A stretch of DNA of 64,000 nucleotides from Biomphalaria glabrata (Eukaryota; Mollusca; Gastropoda; Planorbidae): assembly GCF_947242115.1 (NCBI RefSeq), contig NC_074721.1, positions 6,064,501 through 6,128,500 of the forward strand. The letters run 5' to 3'. Shown piece by piece: positions 56,263 to 64,000 of this stretch. Within the stretch, counting starts at the first letter, position 1. The number at the start of each line of letters is the position of its first letter. Below the pieces are notes generated by a model. It did no database searches. It saw only the letters and a list, made by a program, of their open reading frames with translations, and was not told where the DNA came from. Both the position numbers and the translations under genes were made by a program.

Positions 56263-59200
56263 ATGAATATCTTATTTTGGCTTGCAGGACTCACACTGGT
56301 GTTTAGTGTAGCTAGTCATACTACACTAAATCTATGTCAGAGTAGTGAGCTTCATCTTGTTATAGTTATGACCTGTCAGTTTCAGGCAATGAATTGGAAC
56401 ATGATCAAAAACATTTTTAAATTACTTAAACCTACTGACTCAGAGAATGCAACTAGAAAACTGACAGTGACATTGATAGATATTTTAAGTTTAAATAACA
56501 TAACTCTAAATGAATCAAACATTAACAATGTTTCTGAATTTTGTCACGTGGAGGATTATGATGAATCAAATTCAATAGACAATGCATTGAAACTACAGGC
56601 TTACATTTTGGGAAAAGATAACAATTCTTCGAAACTTTTCATTATATATTTATTAAGATATTCGAAGAAAATCTATTTGGAATTTTACGAAAACGTTATT
56701 AACGAGTTAAAATTCATCAAGTTTCTCATAATTTTATTGAGTGATGAATATGAATGTTGTGAATCGACAAGTCATCCTTACTCGCTCAAAGTTGACATCC
56801 ACGACGACCTAAAGAATAACAATTGGTTTAGTCTGAAACTATGTTCTCGTTGTTTAGATGGCTGGTTTCCAATTCTTGATGCATCCAAGAACTCTTTCAT
56901 TACTTCATGTATTCTGTTTGAAAAAAGAAGAAATCTCATAAGTTGGCAGTACGCTGCCAACTACTGCAAACGAAAACGGTCGCATTTGTTTACATTTGAA
57001 ACAAGTTTAGATTTTGAACTCTTAAACGCTAACATTAAAAAGTCATTCAAAAACTTTACAAAAGATAATTTTCAACCAAACGGATTAAAATCAATAATAA
57101 TTTACTTGGGATTGCATTCATCTAAAGCTGGCAATTATGAACAATTATTGTGGATAAATAAGAGAACAGTCAATTCATTAGTACATTTCATAATAAAAAA
57201 TGTCAGCAATTCTCTGAATACTACGAAGGTCTGTTTTGCTTGGAACTACAACAGTTTACAAAATGAAGAGATATTCCGGCTTGATTGTGGAGCTAAAATC
57301 ACAAAATATGTTCTGTGTGAGCAAGAATTTAAAAGACTATATTTACCTCAAGCAAATTTAATAACTCATTCAGAAATGCACAATAATACAGTTCCTAATA
57401 ATAATTTTATTATTACAAAATACATTGTTATTTCTGTATCCAATGTTCGAAGTTTACCCTTAATTACATTTCCGACATTTGTTTGTGACAAGTATTTATC
57501 TATTTCCTACAACTATGTGTGTGATGGAATCAACGATTGTTATGATGGTGAGGACGAACAAGTTTGTACTTATGAATATAATTCTGTAAAGCTATGCCTT
57601 GAAAGGAATAAGTTTTTCTGTCCCGAACCCAACATGCTTAAACATAAATGTATCGCTAAATGTCAAGTGTGTGACATGATTGAAGATTGTCCTGATGGAA
57701 GTGATGAGTCAAACTGTGATGATTGTATTCTGACTCAGTGCTCACCAAATGTTTGTATTCCCGACCATTGGACGTTGAATTGTTCCACTATTAACTATTT
57801 AATAATGAATGAAACTAGTAATGGTGAAAATCTGATAAACATTAATGTTTCTGAGCCTTTAGTTCACTATTTGCTTGAGTTTATTACTTTATGTAGCAAA
57901 AATTCAGAAGAAAATCCAAATACTTTGATCAAGCAAAGTCAATATAACAGTTTTTGGACACCAACATGTATTTATATGAGGGATAGACACGGTACCAGTA
58001 TCGGTTGTTCTGATTTATCTCATTTGTCTAATTGTACAACGTTTATATGTCATGAAGGTTTTTTCAAGTGCTGGAATTCTTATTGTATTCCCGATACGTT
58101 TGTTCTTGATGATGTGATAGATTGTCCTCTTGGGGAAGACGAAGTCAGACAGAACTATTATAGTGGATCAGACTTTTCTTGCTATTACAGTTTCAAAAGC
58201 ATACATCCCATTTATATTTGTGACGGTAAGCGCAATTGTCTTCGGGGCGATGACGAACTGAACTGTATAAACCCATTATGTCCATCTGGTTTTATTTGTC
58301 TGGACGGGACGGTCACTGTAAACAATACGAACATTTTGTTAAACATGTCTTCCTTTTCCCCAAACACAACATTTTTAAACATTTCGGGTATTGATGTGTC
58401 GCGGTCTGGTAATATCGTGGACATTCTTATATTAAAAAGGCTTCTGGTTTTGGTAGCGTCAAGATGTCATATTAATGACAAAACTCAAACTAATGCTAAA
58501 AATAGTTTCGTTTATTATTTAGACATTAGCTACAATGATATTACGAAGTTTACCTACAAAAATTTTATTTTACAATTTTCCAATCTTCGTTTTTTAAATG
58601 TCTCATATAATGAAAATCTGAGTCACATTCCTAAATTGTATTTTCCTCGATTACAAAAGCTTGTTTTACTGGACCTTTCATTTACGAAAATTACCCGAAT
58701 AAGTTTACATTTTAATGACAAATTACGTTTTATAAATTTTTCAGTAACGAACTTAAGAACTGCGGTTCTCTCGAATGATGCCAACTATGAAGTGATTGAC
58801 TTGAGAAAAACTCGTATTTCTGACACACTAAAAGAAAAATTTTTTAACAACATCACAGTAAAAGGTAAAGTGTTAGCAGACTACAAACTTTGTTGTTCAT
58901 ATTTCAGAGGAGAAAAACTTCTAGCACATCAATGTGAAGCAGAAGAACAACCTTTATCAAGCTGTGAAGATCTGATTGGAGATTCTTTAAAACGAGTCTT
59001 CCTCTGGATTGTTGCAATTTGCGCAATTTTCGGAAATATGATTGCATTGGGATACCGTATTTTATTTGAATGGGCAACACTTCATCTGCCATATGTATTA
59101 TTTGTAACATGTCTTGGTGTTTCTGATCTTCTGATGGGTATTTACCTTGTCATCATTGCCTCTGTAGATGTAGTTTATAGAGATGTTTATATTGTACATG

Positions 59201-59901
59201 AAATGTCTTGGAAACAAAGCACACTGTGTCAGATAGCCGGAACTTTGGCCACATTGTCCAGTGAAACGTCCACTTTTTTCATTCTGTTCATAACACTTGA
59301 AAGATTTCTGACCATCAGATTTCCTTTTGGTGAGCACAAAATTTCAAACATGGGTAAATATATTTTAATTTCTTTAGCTTGGGGTTTGGGATTTCTCTTG
59401 TCAGTGATTCCCACAATGTATGACGAAAAGTCTGTATACTCCACTAATGGAATGTGTCTCGGATTTCCTTTAAGAAAGTCCAGTGGTACTGCCTGGATAT
59501 ATTCAGTGACCGTTTTTCTTTTCTTTAACTCTATTTTATTCGTAGTTATCGCCATTGGTCAGTTTTTAATTTTCTTAACGATATCTCAACATAGTTCTAA
59601 GTTTAAAACCGAAAGTCAGGCTTCAGCTAGACGAGCAGATAACATTACAGTGGCTCTCAAACTGTCAGTAGTAGTGCTGTCAAACTTCATCTGTTGGTTC
59701 CCTGTTTGTATCATGGGAATAAGAACAGTGGTCAGTGATTATGAGGTCAGTCGAGAGGCTTACTCCTGGATTATTACTTTAGTTCTTCCTTTCAACTCAG
59801 CCCTAAATCCAGTTTTGTATACTTTACCACGTATTTCTAAATCTTGGACAGACTTTAAATATAGAAAGTCTTCACAATTATCAAAATCTCGAAATTCTTA
59901 A
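56263..59901 (+). CDS. GRL101-like C-type-lectin/LDLa/LRR G-protein-coupled receptor H
   Basis: A complete single-exon frame of 1212 residues beginning MNILFWLAGLTLVFSVAS (signal peptide), nearly identical to E over its first 90 residues and its last 300. Parts: N-terminal domain (about 25-200); C-type-lectin-like domain (about 215-358: LISWQYAANYC, IIYLGLHSS, LLWINKRT, CFAW, LCEQ); LDLa repeats (CYDGEDEQVC, CPDGSDESNC, CPLGEDEV, CLRGDDELNC); LRRs; hinge LADYKLCCSYF; 7TM from about residue 911 (SDLLMG, LERFLTIRFP, FICWFP, NPVLY). CQVCDM in the second LDLa has an extra Cys (AKCQVCDM) compared with E and F (ESQVCDM). The tail is KYRKSSQLSKSRNS. No breaks. This is the intact sister of the interrupted gene E. 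Confidence 0.95.
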   Translation: MNILFWLAGLTLVFSVASHTTLNLCQSSELHLVIVMTCQFQAMNWNMIKNIFKLLKPTDSENATRKLTVTLIDILSLNNITLNESNINNVSEFCHVEDYDESNSIDNALKLQAYILGKDNNSSKLFIIYLLRYSKKIYLEFYENVINELKFIKFLIILLSDEYECCESTSHPYSLKVDIHDDLKNNNWFSLKLCSRCLDGWFPILDASKNSFITSCILFEKRRNLISWQYAANYCKRKRSHLFTFETSLDFELLNANIKKSFKNFTKDNFQPNGLKSIIIYLGLHSSKAGNYEQLLWINKRTVNSLVHFIIKNVSNSLNTTKVCFAWNYNSLQNEEIFRLDCGAKITKYVLCEQEFKRLYLPQANLITHSEMHNNTVPNNNFIITKYIVISVSNVRSLPLITFPTFVCDKYLSISYNYVCDGINDCYDGEDEQVCTYEYNSVKLCLERNKFFCPEPNMLKHKCIAKCQVCDMIEDCPDGSDESNCDDCILTQCSPNVCIPDHWTLNCSTINYLIMNETSNGENLININVSEPLVHYLLEFITLCSKNSEENPNTLIKQSQYNSFWTPTCIYMRDRHGTSIGCSDLSHLSNCTTFICHEGFFKCWNSYCIPDTFVLDDVIDCPLGEDEVRQNYYSGSDFSCYYSFKSIHPIYICDGKRNCLRGDDELNCINPLCPSGFICLDGTVTVNNTNILLNMSSFSPNTTFLNISGIDVSRSGNIVDILILKRLLVLVASRCHINDKTQTNAKNSFVYYLDISYNDITKFTYKNFILQFSNLRFLNVSYNENLSHIPKLYFPRLQKLVLLDLSFTKITRISLHFNDKLRFINFSVTNLRTAVLSNDANYEVIDLRKTRISDTLKEKFFNNITVKGKVLADYKLCCSYFRGEKLLAHQCEAEEQPLSSCEDLIGDSLKRVFLWIVAICAIFGNMIALGYRILFEWATLHLPYVLFVTCLGVSDLLMGIYLVIIASVDVVYRDVYIVHEMSWKQSTLCQIAGTLATLSSETSTFFILFITLERFLTIRFPFGEHKISNMGKYILISLAWGLGFLLSVIPTMYDEKSVYSTNGMCLGFPLRKSSGTAWIYSVTVFLFFNSILFVVIAIGQFLIFLTISQHSSKFKTESQASARRADNITVALKLSVVVLSNFICWFPVCIMGIRTVVSDYEVSREAYSWIITLVLPFNSALNPVLYTLPRISKSWTDFKYRKSSQLSKSRNS

Positions 59902-60424
59902 CTATTTAAATAGATTTGATTAGAAAATAGCAAAATAATTTAAATGAAAGTACTATATAGATTTGATATGTATTTGTCATGAGATTGTCGATACTATTCA
60001 ACGTTGTTTAACGTCGTGAAAATATGTTTACAACATTGAATTTGTATCTTGGTTTCTAAATATTTTACATCCTTTGTGTCGTTATATTAGGTTAGTACAC
60101 TGATTCTGAACATTAGGCCATTTGTTTTTAGAACATCTGCGTCGCTAGCCCCATTACTGAAAGCAAGGACAAAAAAAACTAGTTTGTTAGAAACCCTAGG
60201 ATTGTGTACTTACATAACATGTGGAATTTCGGAATTTAATTCGAAACTAACTTCTGAAGTAAGTTTATCCATTTGTTTGATTTTTAATTCTCAGAATTAA
60301 AAATGTGAATCACACGTCTCTCAAAAAAGAAAAAAAGAATTTAAAACCTTTCCTTGACTTTATTAGCGCACTTTACTTGAAATGAGAAACTGTTTATATT
60401 AGAACTGTACTTCTTTCATAATAT
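59902..60424. other. 3' flank of receptor H
   Basis: Matches the 3' flank of E from 40509 on with few differences. No gene. Confidence 0.7.
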
Positions 60425-61038
60425 TGTTACGAATGAACAGTGACAGGTAGAGGTCACTATGTGTGACCCCGGCGAGATGACACAGCACCGAGTGTTATCT
60501 GGAATCTATGCATGTAAACAAAGACAGGATGGGACGTGCCTCACGTGTTGTTCCAGAGGACGAACAGATTTACGAAGGGGGGCATTGTGACAAATGAACA
60601 GTGACAGTTAGAGGTCACTACGTGTGACCTCGGCGAGATGACACTGCAGCAGGCATCCTCTGGAATCGACATGTATAAACAACAACAGGATGTGATGTTT
60701 CCTCCCATGTTGTTCCAGAGGGTACTAGCAGTTTTTTTTGCAACAATAGACAAGCGATTAGGGACTCTTTATAAACCAGAGAGTTCATGTGAAAAGAGTC
60801 AGTACAGTCGTCGATACTGTTCTCTACTGTGCGAGACAGTAGAAGAGAGTGGACTTGAGCCGTTACAGTCGATACAGTCGATGTAAGACGTATACGCTAC
60901 ATGTTACAGTGACGAATTGTTATAGTTATAATTCAATAAAGTTATATAAAGCTGAAAGTTGAGTCGTCAAGTTCTTTGCAGTGTTTCTTTTATTTGTGTG
61001 CCTAGTACATTTAGCCAGAAAATCAGAAATACGTAACA
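60425..61038 (+). mobile_element. LTR-derived insertion (gypsy-like) downstream of H (fossil)
   Basis: 614 bp from TGTTACGAATGAACAG to ATACGTAACA. The target ATAT is duplicated at 60421-60424 and 61039-61042. The empty site is visible at 41027-41040 downstream of E, which proves the ends. Inside, the first ~140 bases recur from 60592, and the second start is preceded by a purine run (ACGAAGGGGGGCA) like a polypurine tract. So the copy seems to be a short 5' piece, tract and full LTR. Contains CTTTATAAAC and AATAAA. No genes left. Younger than the E/H duplication. Confidence 0.88.
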
Positions 61039-61043
61039 ATATC

Positions 61044-61384
61044 TTGAAAAGCTCAGCTGTTAAACTCTTTGATGTGATGTAAATCTTCAGTGCTGAGCAC
61101 ATGCAGAATTGTACCACTTTGTCCGGGTTATCATCCCGCCACAGATGACTTAAACAATTTTTTAGCTGCAATTCAACCATACTTCTAACAGCATCAGAAG
61201 TCACTCCACAAATGTCAGCCAAAAAGGAGAAAGATCCTTCATGACTTTTAAACTTTACTGAAGAAGTAAGCCAGTGATGTTCCTCATAAGTCTTATGTGA
61301 TTTTTCCAACACTGTTGTTTCTACCACAAATAAGTATAAAGTGTTGATAAGTATCAGATATGTCGGTGGCAAGAGAGAGCACAT
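61044..61384 (-). other. unidentified minus-strand open frame, duplicated downstream of E with a stop
   Basis: About 113 codons on the minus strand (MCSLLPPTYLILINTLYLFV ... ADICGVTSDAVRSMVELQ ... CLSHLWRDDNPDKVVQ). I do not recognise the family. The homologous frame at 41050-41390 has a TAG. It may be an exon of an old gene or transposon remnant. A second short frame at 61645-61854 (-) with Cys-rich residues (KHCCQLLPFCSCF) may belong to the same unit. Low confidence that it is expressed. Confidence 0.3.
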
Positions 61385-62429
61385 TAGACTCTACTGGCTT
61401 TCTAATTTTAAATTTAGAATTTATACTTACTTTTCTAATGCTCATTCTATAAAGTATGGTGGCTACAGCTGTATTCTTTTTCTAATACATATCACTGCTA
61501 GCTAGATTTTTTTTTACTCATTTGCATTTGAAAAAGATAGCTTCATTTCACATCTTCAAATGTAATCAAATCTTTTGCTTCCCTTTACTACCTACTTACT
61601 TTTTTTTTCTCTTCTAAGTAATATTATCGTCGAAACTCCAATCTTCAGGCGTTATTTAGCAATCTTTCATAGCACTTATTCCAAAAATGCTGCCAAAGTT
61701 GTTTCTCATTTTTAATTTCATTAACCTGTTTCACGTCATGCTCTTTGAAACAGCTACAAAAGGGCAATAACTGGCAACAATGTTTTGTCTGTTTTTCCTG
61801 TTTCACAAAACAATTTAAAGATTTATCCAATTTTTCAAGCATTTTAGATTCCACATTTTGTTTCGTACACTTCCTATTTCATTAACGCACAAATATTAAA
61901 TGATAAAACCCACTCCAGTTTATATGGAAAAAATATGACTTTAAATGATTCAGAAATAATGTCCTGTGTTGCATACACAAGGTTTCAAATTCACGGCTAG
62001 CTCATGAAAACAGCAGAAATTTCCAAGAATTAAACATAGCTAAAGTTAATATACCTATTTGTTTTCTAATAAGAACTACATGCTTTATGAGAATATTTGA
62101 ATACCAAAGATTGAAATCAATGGAAAAAAGTCTGATAGCCCTAACGTAGGAGAAGATACTCATTTTAACCTTTTTTGTGCAATGTTCTACTTTTTGCTGG
62201 GTAAAACCACGCCGCGGTATAGATTTTCGGCATCACTGGACCTGAAGTTAAGTTTCTCTGCGGTGTTATCTTTTTTACTAAAATTTCAATTATTTTTATC
62301 GTAATCTGTATACAAAGTTCGACTCGTTATAATTTGCACACCAAATGGTAAAAGATTCAATGATGCCTTTCTTTATATTTTACATTTTCTCTACAAACAT
62401 CTGGACTCGCCCTTAACTTTTGATGGTTG
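61385..62429. other. duplicated flank, nothing else recognised
   Basis: Matches 41400-42411 nearly base for base. No gene beyond the unidentified frames above. Confidence 0.6.
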
Positions 62430-62570
62430 CCTGGTCGTGCGGTTTGCGCACAGGACTGTCGTATGAAATTATTGATGGTGCTGGGTTCAAACCCTGCCCG
62501 CTCACATACCCCGTCGTCCTAAGGGAGGTTTGAACTAGGAAGTAAAAAATCTTTAAATCTGAAGGAAAAT
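62430..62570 (+). repeat. tRNA-derived SINE, family 2
   Basis: GGTTGCCTGGTCGTGCGGTT and B-box GGGTTCAAACC. Same insertion as 42412-42550, so it predates the E/H duplication. The E/H homology ends about here. Confidence 0.8.
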
Positions 62571-62961
62571 CTGAAACATATAAAACATTTTACAAGCAAC
62601 TATTCCAGAAAAAAAATAATTCTTAAAACAAAAGTTAAAAATCGTTTAAACATTTAAAAAAAAAACACCATTTAGATCACGGTTGTCAACATAAAACATT
62701 TTCGGACACATCAAACTAAAAACAAACAGACATATTTGTTCACCAGGTCATCACAACATTGAATAAAATCCAAATATCTTATATACAAATGTCATGTAAT
62801 GTCTTACTTGAAAGTCTGCTATGAACTCATATTTCGTTAACCAATGTTTGTAATATATAATGAAAAATTGTGAGGCAAATTTAATGAAGAAAAATAAAGC
62901 TATTTATTATTGGTATTATTATTATTATTATCATTATTATTATTTTAAAAGAGCGAGTATC
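62571..62961. other. intergenic, nothing recognised
   Basis: AT-rich, ends with an ATT microsatellite (62908-62945). Confidence 0.45.
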
Positions 62962-64000
62962 ATTCACTGGCGAAGCCAGGGTCGAGTTTCGTTAAAGGGA
63001 AACAAAATTCATCGTAGTCCCTTTATCAGTTTCCACTGAGGAATTTTCTGGTGATGTGGCAGGTCTGCAGAAGTACCGCCCTCTGACAGGCAACGAGAAC
63101 GTTCCTAGGAATGCCAAGGGCCCTAAAGGTATCTGTGAGGTCAGTTGTTATTCCCTCGGTTAATATGACAATGGGGTATATTGTTATTTTAGATAATTTC
63201 CATAAACGCTTAATCTCCAAGCCAAGGTTCCCATACTTTCGTTGTTTTTTAACGATGATCAGCAAATCAGGGCGATTAAAATCTACAGTTTTGTCAGTCA
63301 AAATAGGCCTATCCCAGTACAGTAGATGATCCGTAGACTCGAGAACCTCTTGTGGTGAGTATTTGTAATATGGATTATTATTATTATTATATTAGAAACG
63401 AACGAATATTCATTCTCTGGCACTGGCAGGGCCGAGTTTCGAGAGAAAAAAATTATGACAGTTCCTTTATCAGTGTCCACTGATTAATTATCTAGTGATG
63501 TGGCAGGTCTGCAGCAGTATCACCCTTGACAAGCATCGAAAGGGGCCTTGAAGGTCTCTGTGAGGTCAGTGGTCGTTTTCCCCTTAATAGATATAACAAA
63601 TAACAAGGGGAATATTTTTAATTCAGATAACTTGCACAAACGTTTAATCTCCAAGCCTAGGGTTCCATATTTACTTTGTTTTCCCATTATTATTATGTTA
63701 GAAATGAACGAGTAGTCATTCTCTGGCGCTGCCAGGGTCGAGTTTCGCTAAAGAGAAACAAAATTCATCGTAGTCCCTTTAACAGTTTCCACTGAGGAAT
63801 TTTCTGGTGATGTGGCAGGTCTGCAGCAGTACCGCCTTCTGACAGGCAACGAAGATGTTCCTAGGAATGTTAAGGGCCTTGAAGGTGTCTGTGAGGTCAG
63901 TTGTTATTATCCCCTCGGTTGATATAACAATGGGGTATATTGTTATTTTGGACAATTTCCATAGACGCTTAATCTCCAAGCCTAGGTTCCCATATTTTCT
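62962..64000 (+). repeat. three successive copies of the GATGTGGCAGGTCTGCAGCA repeat
   Basis: Copies at about 62962-63245, 63390-63690 and 63697-64000 (cut by the window end). Each has the order CTCTGGCGCTGCCAGGGTCG-like start, GATGTGGCAGGTCTGCAG, TCTGTGAGGTCAGT, GATATAACAATGGGGTATAT and CTTAATCTCCAAGCC. Each is preceded by an ATT-type microsatellite. No coding potential. Confidence 0.8.

Noticed and set aside
60638-60886. Short frame inside the LTR-derived insertion downstream of H
   Set aside because: It is part of the LTR sequence and not a gene.
1-64000. CRISPR arrays, operons, prokaryotic signals
   Set aside because: The DNA is eukaryotic; the tandem repeats have no spacer structure and gene spacing is many kb.

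Overview
This is eukaryotic, AT-rich, repeat-dense DNA, most likely from a gastropod mollusc and probably a freshwater pulmonate snail. The reasoning is that the only real genes are single-exon receptors that combine a C-type-lectin-like domain, LDL-receptor class A repeats, leucine-rich repeats and a relaxin-receptor-type 7TM domain. That architecture is close to the Lymnaea receptor GRL101 and its many snail paralogues. Species was not determined; this is inference from gene family and repeat content.

Layout: a tandem cluster of seven GRL101-like copies, all on the + strand. (A) 2-1618 is the 3' part of a gene cut by the window edge. (B) 10525-14151 is complete. (C) 14252-18009 is a 7TM-only pseudogene split by a 2.9-kb hAT transposon. 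(D) 23432-27013 is complete and a close sister of B. (E) 36151-40508 is an otherwise open gene interrupted by a 727-bp solo LTR. (F) 45951-49586 is complete. (G) 51813-52518 is a decayed 7TM-only fragment. (H) 56263-59901 is complete and a close sister of E. B/D form one subgroup and E/F/H another. The ectodomains differ between subgroups, while the hinge and 7TM regions are nearly the same in all copies.

Between the genes lie mobile elements and repeats. These include several LINE 3'-end fragments, three tRNA-derived SINE families, hAT elements (two with exact 8-bp target duplications), one Mutator-like element with 9-bp target duplications, a palindromic MITE, two solo LTRs with 4-bp ATAT target duplications, and older LTR relics about 165 bp upstream of the start codons of E, F and H. 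There are also minisatellites (a 118-bp trimer, a 23-bp and a ~57-bp AT-rich array) and a short interstitial telomere-like run. Flanking homologies (B/D upstream, E/H downstream, E/F upstream) show that the cluster grew by duplication of blocks of several kb.

The receptors probably act at the plasma membrane. The ectodomain (N-terminal domain, lectin-like domain, LDLa, LRR) would bind a ligand and the 7TM core would signal through G proteins. Ligands and roles cannot be read from the sequence; a role in recognition or immunity is only a hypothesis suggested by the lectin/LRR ectodomain and rapid family turnover.
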